64,000 nucleotides of DNA from Oscheius sp. JU75 (Eukaryota > Nematoda > Chromadorea > Rhabditida > Rhabditidae): positions 5,022,001-5,086,000 of the forward strand of contig JASJZC010000005.1 in the NCBI GenBank assembly GCA_037178855.1. Reading direction: 5' to 3'. The translations under genes and the position numbers were made by a program. Below, piece by piece: positions 45,612-58,000 of this stretch (its first letter is position 1; each line of letters begins with the position of its first letter). The notes beneath the pieces are model-generated. The model saw only the letters and a list, made by a program, of their open reading frames with translations, was not told where the DNA came from and searched no databases.

Positions 45612-48202
45612 TTAATGTTCGAGGCTAGGAGAGATCAACTGCTTCTTCTCTTTCCTCTTGTGCAGTCTCACTGTAGCCTTGTATTCCAGTGGATCTTCTC
45701 TAAATGAGTCTCTGTTCAATGAGCTGCTCCGAACAAACCTAGTCAACAAATACCCGACGTGCTGACGGAACTCATTGTTCAATGCGAAATAGACAAAGAG
45801 ATTGATACCAGAGTTCACACACGTTGCCCAGACAGCCGGCTTGCTGATACTGTCTTTGACCTGGACACAGTTCTTTTTGAGAAGGCAACTCACGGTGCTG
45901 ATCAGAAGACTGAAAAGAGAGAGGCAGTTGGGCAGAGAGACCAGAACAGTGGAAATGCAAGAGACCAGCAGACAGGATCTTGTTTGCACCAACTGCTCAT
46001 GTCTTCTTCTGAAAAAATCCCTTTGCTCGAATAGTAAAAAGACTGACCTATTTTCAATGGGATCTTCGGACGGCTTCCGTACAGACATGGTCTGAACGGC
46101 TATAGAGTTCAGTACAACGCCACTGATGTAGCCGAACACATTGTGCCCGTAGACTAACCCTGAGTACAATCTGAAGGACTTTGTTTAAGTTTAAATTTTG
46201 AAACAACGAATGTTAAACAACAAAAGCAAACGGAATTACCGAATGCAATCAGTTGGAATCGAGAAGCAGATGGATGGTCAAGTGGATTCGAGAATGCCCC
46301 AGGTAACTCTACTTTTTCAAGATCCAAAAAATAAATAGGTAGGGACGAGGATCACAAACGGGAAGGACGAGTGGTGGGTGGTGCTGAAGACGCTAGCCTC
46401 GGGTCCATTCTCGGACGTCTACTTGGTTGGATCGGAGAAGAAGAAAAAGTACGCGATGAAATGCGAGAAGGAAGGTGAATCGTGGCGTCGACTGCTCAAA
46501 CTGGACGTGATGGTGTTGAAGGCATTGCTGGGTCGCGAAGGATTTCCACGATTCATAGCCGCTGGACGTACTGACTACTACAAGTACTGTGTCATGGAAT
46601 TGGTCGGACCCGATCTAGGCAAACTGCGTCGTTCGTTGCCAGACAAACGCTTCAGTAGTTCCACTGCTCTGCAAGTTCTTGGACAGACATTGGCTCGACT
46701 CGAGAGTCTCCACGAAGCCGGCTGGCTCTGTCGTGATGTCAAAGCTCCCAATTTCGCCATTGGACTCGGAACTGGCGCTGGAACTGTCTACATGCTCGAC
46801 TTTGGATTCGCTCGCAAGTACACAGACAGCAACGGACACCTGTTGGCTCCGAGAGAAAAGGTTCCGCTCATGGGCAACTTCCAGTACGTGCCATTGAACT
46901 CGCACGAGAACAAGGAACAGAGTCGTAAGGACGACCTCGAGAGTTGGTTCTACATGGCATGTGAACTATTGGAAGGCACTTTGCCATGGGCTCATTTGAC
47001 TACTCATCAAGAGATGGCCGACTACAAGAGGAAACTGCGGACTGATGGACGAGCAGTCTTCTTCGCTCGTCTGCCTCCTGAGTTGGACCACATGATGACC
47101 ATGATCGATGGCTATTCGTACTACGAGCGACCTGACTACAGTCAGTTGCAGAAACACCTCGCTCATGCGGCAGAACATCTCGGCTGCACTCTCAAAGAAC
47201 CTCTCGATTGGCAAAGCAACAAACGACTCCTCAACAAGGCCCAGCATGTTGGCGAACTCGGTCAATCGCATCTCGCCTCCTCCAAGATTGCCACTTCTCT
47301 CCAGCTCGACATCACTTCGCCACCCGAGACCGAATTCGAGTGCACCCCTCCGGCCGAAGCCTTCTAATAGATCAAGTGGTCGAGTCCAATAAAGTCCGTA
47401 ACTGCTGTGTTTCTGCGTGTAACTCACTTTCCAAAGGCAGCTTTCCTTCCGCAATAGTACATGACAACTCCATCGTTCCGCGATTGGAAAGCAGCCACGT
47501 ATCCCAATACCAAGAAGGCCACGACGAAAACGACACTAAAGATCATCAGAACGTCTGACCTGAAACCTTCACATCGGCAATTTCATTTGCGGGAGTTTCC
47601 AATTCTAAAAATAGAAACCGACCTATAGCGAGAACGAAAGCCGCTCAGTGCTGTCATTAGTTGTTCCGTACCCATTAAACATTGAACTATTGGAGGCCAG
47701 AGGTCACCTGAAAGCAAAAATGGGAAACTCTGAATGACCTACCAATAGTTCGAACGAAAAGCCAAGGTTCCAGGGCGCAACTCCAAGATGTTTCGGAGAC
47801 AGACATGGTCCTCGTTGAGAGGACATTAGTGTAAAGATTAATCCTGAAACAGAACTGACGGGTTAATTGTTTGCGTGGTCGCAGAGTGAGGGTAATGAGT
47901 CGGGAGACCACGTCAACTTTAGTTGCTACGAACAAAAGAGACTAACCTATCCATTCCCATCATGAGAATTCCGATCGTATTGGCCAGATCGGCAAAAGCA
48001 AGTGTGATGATTAGCTGAGAAACAAGATAAATCGTTTATCAGAAGTACATACCCTTTGACGTCGTTTGAAATTTTTGTTGGTGAGTAGACAGTAGATGAG
48101 AATGAGAGACAGTAGAGCACAGGCCACTCCAACCCGAACATTAACTTTGTGAAAATGGATCAACTGTTCCATCTTGACCACGTCGACGATCTGTCGTCTC
48201 AT
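45612..48202 (-). CDS. Class-A-like GPCR (nematode), host of nested kinase gene
   Basis: Exons 48202 to 47404 encode TM1 (VGVACALLSLILIYCLL), TM2 (LIITLAFADLANTIGILMM), TM3 starting after CALEPWLF, and TM4 (LMIFSVVFVVAFLVLGYVAA) with an extracellular Cys (VMYYCGRKAAFGK). The frame resumes at about 46178 with TM5 (VFGYISGVVLNSIAVQ), then TM6 (VSCISTVLVSLPNCLSLFSLL) and TM7 (ATCVNSGINLFVYFALNNEF). NSGINLFVY replaces NPxxY, and DRY is not preserved (GFRSRY). The intron between TM4 and TM5 exons (about 1.2 kb) holds a complete kinase gene on the plus strand. The cytoplasmic tail is basic. The acceptor at 46179 (caaag) is weak but gives the right phase. The ligand is unknown. Confidence 0.65.
46243..47367 (+). 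CDS. CK1/TTBK-family protein kinase, nested gene
   Basis: A short first exon (46243-46302, MQSVGIEKQMDGQ) is joined in phase to a 1-kb exon at 46339. VGTRITNGKDEWWV is the usual lead-in of worm tau-tubulin-kinase-like proteins. The nucleotide loop is LASGPFSDVYLV, the ATP Lys is in YAMKCE, the catalytic loop reads LCRDVKAPNFAIG (Cys for His in HRD), the Mg loop is DFGFARKY, and the substrate region is PLMGNFQYVPLNSHENKEQS. It ends ECTPPAEAF. The CK1/TTBK family is strongly expanded in nematodes and often sperm-enriched. It lies fully inside a GPCR intron on the opposite strand; the nearly intronless body suggests an origin by retroposition. Confidence 0.88.
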
Positions 48203-50316
48203 TCTGCAAAGAGCCTCGGGTAACGTGAGATTCCAGGAAAGGACAAAGTGTAATTAAGGTTAGCTGGAACTAAAAAGATTACATGACCGTTGGTTTTTTC
48301 TGTTCCAATTGCTCTTTGGAAAGGTTCACGTTGCTCCTCAAAACACAATGTTTGATATATGGCCGGATGGGGATCATTCCTCGCCCCGAGCTCCTTCGAG
48401 AGAGAAAGAGAGAGAGAGAAAGAGACAGGAACTGTCACATATGCTAGAGAGCGAAGAATAGATGGAGCTGTGCTTATCGAATCAAGTAGAGAAACAGATG
48501 TTCGCAGCGCACAATGAAGATACCAATTATCCGGAAAGTGCGAAGCGGAAATAGATGCTGTTGCTGATGAGGGCAGAGCGGGAATGGCTAACGGACTGAA
48601 GTCGCATCGCGAACACTAGTCAAAAGTCAGACGACTAAAAACCAAGTCCTCATTTCGTCTATTGATCACTAAGAGACTAGATAGACTAGCGGAAACTAGA
48701 AAATTTGGCCTGAAAGAAAAAAAAGGAAATACGGTGCGTGTTGGAAGTGTATATCTCGAACTGAAAGTGAGAGACTTGCCTCCAGCCTTAATTGAGGAAA
48801 TGAATTGGATATCGCGCCTAGTTTTTTTTTCAAGAAAAAAAAGTGAGACTTCTTAGAAAAGTATACAACGCATCTATTGGGAAAATTGTTCAAATTCATG
48901 CACCTGCCTTACATCAAGGATGCCTTTTTTGTCTCGGAATAGAAGGAATACTTGTAGCTGCTAGAGGGAGTGAAAGACGCAACAATTCATCTTCGAGCCT
49001 TTCCCCGAAAAAAGAACTAGTCCGAAGGCAGGAATGAGTACGAGCAGCTCGTCCATCGGGCCGAAGTGGTTTCCGCATGAGAAACCAAATCCAAATAGAC
49101 ATTTTGACTTCCTTTGATATGTGACAAAACATGGGGGTACGGGCCCATTCCCAGAGGTGCCAGCTGAGAGAGGGAGAACGCGTTAATGGAACCTTCTCTA
49201 TTCAGATTCAAACAGATAACAAAAAGGCTCATTGGGGACATAAAAAGTGTGGAGCTTGCAGGTGAACTCATCTATCGGACTGCGAGCAGAGACAAGAGGA
49301 CATCCGAGAGCTTCTCTCAAGTTACCATCCAACCCACGTAGTTCAAGTAGTGTCTGAATGCCTTGAAGGAGGAGCTCAAAAGTTAATTGTTTTCTTCCAA
49401 ATTTCCCTGAAAGGGAAACAACAAAAGTGTTTCAATTACTGTAGCGGAACTCTAACTCGACTTCACAAAAAGAGTGCTCTCTCACGCAGCAGCTGTCTTT
49501 CGGAATTTCCAAGACACCAAGCATCTAGGACATTGGATCTCAAGTAGGCAAACTTGTGATAGTTGTAGGTGAATAGTAATAATCTTCAGCCTCGAGCACA
49601 GTGCTTCTTTTTCTTCCCATCAAAACTTCTGTTTTCCCAGGTCGTCTGCTAAAACATTGAAGGTATTTTCCCATTGTGGGCGTCGCAACCAGCTGTTAAT
49701 CAGGTGCTGTTAATCACGGCCCTGTTCTCTTGATTGCTCTTCGTCTCACGTCAAAGAGTCTTGCTTCTTACTCCCATAGGCTTTTCTGAAATCCAGAGGA
49801 AACCCTCCTTCTTACAAGGCAGATAAATAATCTACTGAGGTCCCGTTTCTCTTTTCAATCTTCCCTGTTGGACATTCCTGTTGAAAGTTGTTTAGCTTCT
49901 TCTCCATAACCGAGAGCATCTTCTATGTTTCCACCTGATTTCACAACTAGAGGAAATAGAAAAGCTTCATCAAATTATCTTGGGTAGTGGGAAATACGTG
50001 ACTTTCGAATCCGACTTGAGACTTCCTCTTTCCTTTTTCTACCCGAATTCTACCCGAATGCTTCATAACATCAGTTCATGCTCCCTGTCTGCCATTGATT
50101 CTGAAAAAGAGACAGCTGATTTTGCGAGAGAAATTCTCCCTCTCAAGTAATCAGAATTTGAACGAGCTCGCTCTGATCAGCAGCAGCTTTTTCCGTTGCC
50201 CGGCCGACCTGCTGCTCGATCAGACAATTCAGTTATTTCTTGAGGGGTCGCCAAGTTCAGTGGCTCAGTATTATTGACAATAATTCTCACAACATTATTT
50301 ACAGCTATTTTTCAGA
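48203..50316. other. Intergenic, purine repeat and no gene recognised
   Basis: A GA-rich simple repeat lies at about 48392-48425 (gagagaaagagagagagaga). Open frames up to about 70 codons are not supported by splice sites or family similarity. The last 200 bases are the probable leader of the 7TM gene, with a tttttcag acceptor at 50308-50315. Confidence 0.4.
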
Positions 50317-52627
50317 ATGTCCAACATCAGCGGAGAGAACATGTCGTATCCTCTGTGTACAGAGTTTTTCTGTGGTTAAAAGTCTTGCCTCGTTGTCCAA
50401 CCTAATTTCAGAGAGATATTGGGTACAGACGACTATCATCGGATGGGTGAATATCTTTGTCCGAATGGCCATTGCCGTGTTGATCTTTCTCTTGGGTAAA
50501 AAAATGGAAAAGGACTTTATTCGATCCGTCACTATCGCCATTTTCATTCCTATCTTTCTCTCGGAATTCTTCAACATCTACTGCGAAGTCGTGGCGTTCA
50601 TGTCTCTCTTCTGTAGCTCGAATGACGAATTCGAAGTCTTCTATGCGTGAGTTCTTTTATTGTTCCAGCAATACTTTTATAGAACCTACGTCTCTTGGAC
50701 AAGCCAGCTAGTCTATTTCGTATTTGACTACAACCATTACAACTGTCTCGTGATGGTGATCTTCCTCATCCATTGCTGTCGACTGGCCACCTATCCCGGA
50801 GACCACATCAACCTCTTTCCTATCAAGTATGTCCTCAGGAATACGCAAAACTCAAGAAATTTAGTACCATATGTTGGGTGCTGCAGATCATTCCGTTCTT
50901 CGTCAGTGTGATGCTCCTTATCGAACAGGATGCCCTCCATCCGCCTATTTTGCTCATCTCCTGGTTCTCCCGTGTTATCACTTGTGTCGGTGTCATTGTC
51001 CTCATTTTTCGAATGATCTTTGTGAGTTTTCGGTATTCAGAAAGTAGTCAACAATTAGTTATTTTTGTTGGCTCTCTGAGCGTTCCATTTCAGGCAATTC
51101 GTATCGTAATGCGACCACTACCATATGCTCACGCAGCTGCTCCTGACATCCAACTCCAAGATGCCCGGAGTCGTCTGGGCTGGTGTCTAATCTACGCCAT
51201 CGTGCCGCTGATCACTCTGCTCCCATTCTTCGGTAAGTATACAGCTATTTCTGATACAAACACCTGTCCTTCAATCTACATGAATTGTGATCTCGAAAGA
51301 TCTCTTGACCCCCATAAACATGCTCACAGCACCATTCGATTATCTCGCCCACATTATTTCAGCCGAGTCTATTACGTGGATGTCGGTCATGGGAAAATTA
51401 CAAGTAGTACCGAAGGGCCAGACGAATACGACGGTAATGATACAGTCTTCCACGGAGATACTCAAGTATCTGATCAACTACTACAGGTCGGTACCATAAG
51501 TATTTAGACAGTGCTCATATTTCTGCGTGGTTGTATTCTCCGGGTCTAGCATTTTGGTATTTTGGCGAGTTTTACCCTGGAATAACAGAAAATTTGATGC
51601 ACTTGTGTGTCCGCACGGCCTGGAACACCGAAGGTTCTTTTGCGAAAAATAATGTTTTTGGCAATTCTCTGCTATAATAGACCAAAAAAATCTTAAAGCC
51701 CTCTGCCATTTTCGCAAATTCCCGAATTGTGAGAGCATCATAATTCGGTGATTTTTTGGAGGGATACTTGCGGGGTTGGAGTGAGGGGATAGGGGACACG
51801 ACAGGTTGACAGAAGAAAATAGAAACCGGGCAAATTTCAAAGGAATCAGAAGTTATTACTGTCATTGAGTTTCTCTAGGGCTGATAGCAATATTCGGATA
51901 GGAAGTTGGGTCGAGGGATAGGACGTAGGTTTAAAAGGATGCAAGTGGAGGTCAAAGAGTGGGAAGTAGGTTTGAAGGTTGGGTTTCGAAAGGTAGGAAG
52001 TGTGTTCAAAGGATGGGGAATGGGTTCGTAGGATAGGAGGTGGGATACAACGGAAAAGAGGGTTCAAATGATGGGTATTATCATCCCATCCCTCGACCTA
52101 ACTTCCTATCCGTATATTGCTATCACCATTAGAGAAACTCAATGACAGTAATAACTTCTAATTTCTTTGAAATTTGCCCGATTTCTTTTTTCTTCTGTCA
52201 ACTTGTCGTGTCCCCTATCCCTTCACTCCAACCCCGCAAGTGTCCCTCCAGAAGGTCACCGAGTTATGATGCTCTCAATTCGGGAATTTGCGAAAATGGC
52301 ACAGAGGGCTTTAAAATTTTTTTGGTCTATTATAGCAGAGAATTGCCAAAAACATTATTTTTCGGAAAAGAACCTTCGGTGTTCCAGCCCGTGCGGACAC
52401 ACAAGTGCATCAAATTTTCTGTTATTCTAGGGCAAAACCCATCCAATATGTGAGCTTTATTTGGCAGAAAACTAGACCCGGAGGATGCAACCACGCGGAT
52501 ATATGAGCACTGTCTAAAGACTTCTGTTACCGACCAGTATAGACCCACATGGCTCGTCATCATTACAATGGGTTTTCTTCCTCCCTATAGGTTTGTGAGT
52601 CTTCTCAGGATCAGAAGTTTGATTTAG
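50317..52627 (+). CDS. Orphan seven-transmembrane protein with a transposon-derived intron
   Basis: Exons start at 50317 and run through about 50642, 50681-50828, 50866-51020, 51094-51234, 51360-51486 and 52543-52627. Spans are IIGWVNIFVRMAIAVLIFLL, VTIAIFIPIFLSEFFNIYC, LVYFVFDYNHYNCLVMVIFL, TICWVLQIIPFFVSVMLL, LLISWFSRVITCVGVIVLIF, GWCLIYAIVPLITLLPFF and the last, YLINYYRPTWLVIITMGFL, followed by PPYR. The N-terminus has two N-glycosylation-type Asn and two Cys. It is a paralogue of the 8462-9843 gene by layout and by the TM2 and TM7 ends. The TM7 codons are split by a 1056-nt intron (51487-52542) made almost wholly of an inverted-repeat element. Splicing AG|gtcggt to tatag|ACCC gives NYYRPTW; an alternative (TCG|gtacca to gaccag|TATAGA) also stays in frame and adds three residues. 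Stop TAG 52625-52627. Confidence 0.8.
51484..52537. mobile_element. Long inverted-repeat (foldback/MITE-type) transposon serving as an intron
   Basis: Arms of about 440-450 bp (51484-51922 and 52085-52537) are inverted copies, close to nine in ten by eye. Outer ends read CAGGTCGGTA and its complement TACCGACCAG (one mismatch), flanked by TA on both sides (51482-51483, 52538-52539), as for Tc1/mariner-type insertions. The 160-bp centre holds degenerate repeats around ggaagtaggtttgaaggt. No transposase frame is present, so it is non-autonomous. Confidence 0.8.
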
Positions 52628-52860
52628 ACGAGCTGTTCCACTGCTCTTCCTCTCTTGCTCCTTCTGTCCACAAGTGAAAGTAGAAGCTGTACCGAGACGA
52701 CCGAAAGAGACGAGTAACATGTACAGATATGCTGATTGATAATAACTGGCATACTAACAAAGTTTATTCAAATACTTCAGTTTGGTTTGGATTACATAGA
52801 CGGGTGGAAATGAGTACGAGGTATAGGGGATTACATGTTTGTAGTCGGTTAATAGGAAGT

Positions 52861-55097
52861 TCAATAGTGATCGCTTCCAGCAGAGGAGACTGGGCTACAC
52901 GAAGCCGAGTGAACAAGATGCTCATCGTGTTCAAAAATGTCTCCAAATAGCTGGTAGATGAAAAGATCACCCCCCTTGAAGGTGTTTCTCACTTTGGCCT
53001 GTTCAGACATCTCCAGAGCCATCACCTGTACTTGGTTGGTTGAGTTTTGAAAAGATTGAGCATTACCTGCAACTGGGGAAGTAAAAGCAGAATCGAGGAG
53101 AGACGACGACCTCCTTGTTCTCCACCTACAGAATCCGAACAGAATTGGTACATAGCAGAAGTGACGCGGGCTCTCACTTCGGCCACACAGCGTTCGCCCT
53201 CCATCGAGAGACCTTCTGCGTCCGGATTAAGGACAATGAGAGCCTTCAATAGAACGAGTTCACGCTGAGTGAGCTGAAGATTATGAAGGTGACGATCAGC
53301 CCAGCGAAGCAGAGATGAAATGAGTTTGTTGGTGATGAAACTGAAGGGTTCTCTTTAGATACAGAAGAGGAAGGGACGAACCAATTTTCGGGCAAGGGTG
53401 CGTCCTTGGCGAGAATAGTTCCATTGGGCAGCTGAACGGCGCCCTTTGAGCTGTGCCAGGCAAGCTCCAGCAGACTCAGAGGAGCACAAGAGGCACGTAA
53501 CAGCGCAACTTTCTGTAACAATGATCGGTTTTGGAAAAGCGGAAAGATTACGTCTTCGTATCCAAGAGTATCTTCAATATCAGCGGCCTGGCGTGTCCAA
53601 TCCAAGGCCCAAATGAACAGCCGACGCTCGCTTTTTCCACAAGCAACTGTGTCCGCAATCGTACTGCCGGACCAGGCCATCTCAAAACGTTCGTAGTCAA
53701 GTATCTCCGGATGAAGCATGGCTTCCATCAGAGAAGAATTGTTGTTCACAAAGGAAGCTAGATTGTACGGCTGGAATATCTTGATAGTTCTAGAAGAAAA
53801 AACACATACCTTCACATCACGGCCATCGCTAGCATTGCGGTCGATGAGCAGCAGAGTGCTGGCCAGCAAACGGTTATCTTGACGTTCGCGTTTTGCGGAC
53901 GGCGATCCGATGTTTTCCTGTAAGGCTGCACTGTTAGTGAGAGGCTGGGGAAGAGTCTCAGTCGAGATGTACTGTTTTTTTCCTAAAGGAACTACCACCA
54001 TCCAAACTGACTTGATTCTCGTCGTTAGAGTCACTGTCGGTTTCAAGCTTTCTCTTCTTCGAGCTCTTGTCCGGCTTCTTTTCCATGCGGACAGCTGAAA
54101 CTTTCTTTGATCTCCAATAGAACTGTTCTCACCCTCAGGCTTCATTCCAGCATCAAGACATCGATTGAAACGACAAAATCGACAAGCGTTTCTTCCAGCT
54201 GAAATTAGTACCGTAGTCCAAGAAATGGAGGGAGTCTGTTTGAGTTGTGCCTTACTTGGCAATGGATAGCAAATATTACGAGCGAGAGACTCGCTTCTGT
54301 GGCAACTCGCCCACGTCATGAGTCTCGGAAAGTGTTAGGTCTGAGAGAGATCACAGATCGCGAAGTCTTTGTTAGTGTCAGAAGGGCGAACAGGTTGAGA
54401 AAGATTTCTGTACACGACTGGACCATAAAATACCTATAAAGAGAAGCGGAAGAAGGTGATCACGTGATGTTTTTTGCCCAAATGTTTGTACTTTGTATCG
54501 AGACGAAAACGGACATTGTGACTCGAGAGCACTTATTTATGGTTATAGACCTGGCTGTTTTTCTATCGGTCGCGGGGTCAGGCTCCGAGACACAATCAAT
54601 GAGAGAAGACTGAGTCTGCTGAAAAAAATGAGGGAAAAGTCTCACCAGCGGTCATGGAACAATGTCCATCATAGCGACAGGTGTACAGTAGACGGCTCTT
54701 CACAGTTCTCCAGAAAAAGCATTTGCATCCATGGCAAGCCGCAACGCCTAGAAAGTTTGTTCTTCACAATGTCTTCTATGGCCGTAGAAGTGGTCAAAAA
54801 TTGAACTCACCGTAAACAAGAGAGGAACAACCACGATCTCCGCACACTACGCACTGAAAACACATTATTCTTCACTGTATCAATACGAAATTATTCCCCC
54901 AAGGAGCATGTGGTGAGTTTGTGAAAGGAGGATGGTTCATCCCATACGACTTAAAACTGACCAGTGAGACGATAGTCTGGTTCTTCTCTCCTACGGCGGG
55001 GCGACCGCCATCGCTACTAGGACGTTGCTTGGGATTCGGCTAAAGGTTTCCGTTTTTAATTTTAAGGAGAATAAAGTACCTGAGCATCGGCTGACAT
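52861..55097 (-). CDS. HNF4-like nuclear receptor (nematode NHR) with unusual P-box
   Basis: Starts MSADAQ at 55097; the DBD spans three exons. Zinc finger 1 is CVVCGDRGCSSLVYG then ACHGCKCFFWRTV, and finger 2 is CRYDGHC to ACRFCRFNRCLDAGMKPEA. The P-box helix CHGCKCFFWR differs from HNF4 CDGCKGFFRR. The hinge carries a basic KKPDKSSKKRKLE. The LBD has ERFEMAWSGS, the signature FIWALDWTRQAADIEDTLGY followed by EDKVALLRASC, LLKALIVLNPDAEGLS (close to HNF4), LSSILLLLPQLQ, and an AF-2-like GDLFIYQLFGDIF. About ten short introns and one 450-nt intron within the DBD. Nematodes have hundreds of HNF4-derived receptors, mostly metabolic or stress regulators. TGA at 52863-52861. Confidence 0.88.
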
Positions 55098-58000
55098 TTC
55101 AAAACGAGCTAGTTGTGAGCGTCAATGTGCTCGGGTGACAGACTCCTCCTGAAAAACACATTCTTTAGAAAAAAGGAATAAATGCTGAGAAAGAGAGGAA
55201 AGAGACGTGACCGCGGTCGACTGCGGACACAGCGACGCCCATAAAACGGCGACGATCCCGTACCGGGGCCAGCCATATTGATCGATTTGGGCGTGATAAT
55301 CGACAAAAATAACTGTTGGTTTGTTGAGTATACAAAAGAGGGATCTTTTCGGAAAGGAAAGGGCGGCGGAGTGATAAGTAAGTCTCAGAATACAGGAGGT
55401 AAGAACAAAGATATGAATAAATTCAGTGACTATTTTGTGGTCTGACGTATGTATGATGAGTGGAGGAGACCCACAATGAAGCACACATCTCGTTATTACA
55501 GTCTGGCCAGTCGATAGAGATTTTTCGCCGACTCTTGACTGTAATTTGGTTCAACGAAAGATCATCTCGGTCAAAAAAAGAATCGAAAGATCAGACACTA
55601 AATACTAGAAAGACACTAAAGTCTCTGAAGGGAGGATGTTAGGGGACGACTGTCCAGCAATTAGATTTCGAATACTCGGTAGATAGATTGGAACAATTGT
55701 TAGTCTAACACTAGGAATGCGCAGTCATATGAAACAATATGTACTGCTAACTGTCAGAACCCCAATAGACTACTAAAACTGAACAACAAACAAGTTGGAG
55801 GAGATGGCCTGAAAGTGTGATTCAGGTGTTTTGACCCACTGCGAGTTTGGTGAGTAGTGGGTGTCTTTTAAAAATAGCGTATGAACATTTCAGGTATTGT
55901 TACTGTTTCCCCCATTGATATTTCTATCAAAAACACAAAAAATGGCGTTTCCTGATGTGATGTTGTAGCAGAAGACGCCCCCAAATCTAATCTTTATAGC
56001 ATTCTGTGCAAATATTCTTCCGCGAAAAAACTTGATGGGTCCGGTGTCAGGCTGTGAAAAAGACAGTATGGATTTGGAACTTGAGAGGAAAAGGGCAATG
56101 ACTGCTCTTTCGTGTCAGCTGTTCCCTAGTAGTTTCAAGACTGTTCTTTTCACATTGATTCGAGCTGTTCATTCAGCAAATACTTCGATCATTCCGACAC
56201 CGCTATGCTGAATGCCCCAGTTCTGAGCAGCTCTTTGAACCTTTTCAGCTAGCACAAGTGATCTCTCGGTCTTTCGACGTCTTGTCCCTTTGGCTCCGCT
56301 CCGACTAAACAACGGTTCGTGAGCCAGTTGTCGTTTACACGTGTTCTCACAAAATAACGAAGACAAAAAGGAAAGATAAGGAATAGTAGGATCTGACTGG
56401 ATAGAGACTACAGAACTTGACTGACAAGCAGGTTTTAGACAGCGTCATGTGATACGAGAGACAGGAATACAACAAGGCTTTTCTCGAATCAATAATAAAA
56501 TGAGTCATGGTGAAGGGAAGGACAAGGCATGAGAACAGAAATAGATAGTTCGTTGATAAGCCTGATAAGTACTAAAGAGAGATGATTCGGGCAAACGAGT
56601 GCTGGGGCGGAAGAGGCGGAGACTGGTGATCGGATTGGAAAACGATCGATGCCGACAGGAAAACTGAAAAGAAGAAGGGACAGACCGAAACGACGTTGCG
56701 CGGATACAATAGAAAACTCCCTGTTTACTTTAGAGAAAAGGGGGGCCATTCAATAACGAGTAAATTCTTTAGACCACTGCCATTGACTGCCATCGATATT
56801 CGTAACTGCTAATAGCCGACCGATCATTAAACACAGATACGGTCGATGAAAACAGCTCGAAGATTATTTGTGCATAAAGTAGACTTTATTTGTAGTCTTG
56901 TGGCCCTTGACTTGTCGAAACGCGTCAAGAGCGAACTTGACTTGGAAAATCTTCTTGTCAACTTTAATACTCCAGTTCCAAGCCATTTGCTTGCTGCTCG
57001 CTTGTGCTGTTCGTCTCCGGCAAAATAAGGTCAGGTATTTCTACTTTCTACGAAAGTTTGTTCCACTTTTGCACTATCTTTTGGTTACCTTTCTCTCTCA
57101 CCACGACTAGGGTCTGTGGTAGTCCCGAGTAACACAGACACGAATACTCTAAGACTTTAGCCTGGCAAGCCAAATCGGGTTTTGGATATCTCTTCGGAGT
57201 CAACTCAGGTATTAGTCTTGGGTGCCGTCGAGGTGTGGGGAGATTAGTCCTTGAAAATCGCTCGAAAACTGAGACAAATGATAAAAAAATGTTTACTACT
57301 ATATACTTCTTGCTTCGTTTTTTCAAAACACGATCAACAACAATAACGAAAGACTCACAGAAGAAGAGAAGAGTTTGAACGATATGCTGAACGACCAGCC
57401 GCAAGAACTAAATCGTGATTTGATCATGTCTAGTTTTTGCTGAGAGCGCTGAAGAAAAAGAAGCTCAAACGGAGGTCGGAGATGGTTGATCGTGGTGTTG
57501 TGAGGAGCCATTAACAAAAATATGCCGATTTCATTGGAAAGTGCCGCAGAATTGGATTTCTCTAAAAGAGGCCTACGCGAGACTCAGAAAGGTCTGATAC
57601 GGTCAGAAAGTGCCGATGTCCGCAGAACTGCAATGTCGAGATACGTGTGTTGATCCCGTGAGCTCAAAATGTACTTGGCCCAAAATTTTCAGAAATTTGA
57701 CTTGTCATGACAGGTCATGCTGAAATAATTTTTCATGATCAGTCGTACCCTGTCATGACTTGTCGAGATTCGGGAAACATCGTGCATGACCTTACACAAA
57801 AATCAAGCATGAACGGTCTTCAAAATATCGGCAGCGTGTTCATGGTTTTGCCTGTTTTAACAGGTATTCGTTTGACAATATACTCTTTGCTTCACATGAC
57901 ACACGGCAGCCTCCAAAACCAGAAACAGCAGCCATACGTTCGAAGTGAGCAGCTTCCGTGAGCATCCGGCAGTTTTCAGCTTTAGTACATTCCATGTTTT

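Noticed and set aside
51572..52453. Two open frames of about 100 codons with near-identical products on opposite strands
   Set aside because: They are the two arms of the inverted-repeat element, not genes; the similarity is explained by the repeat.
57048..57404. 118-codon minus-strand open frame in the gene-poor block
   Set aside because: No domain, no supported splice partners and overlapping frames on both strands; not enough to call a gene.
57690..57770. Inverted CCTGTCATGAC words about 40 bp apart
   Set aside because: Short arms, no transposon features and no nearby gene; probably chance.
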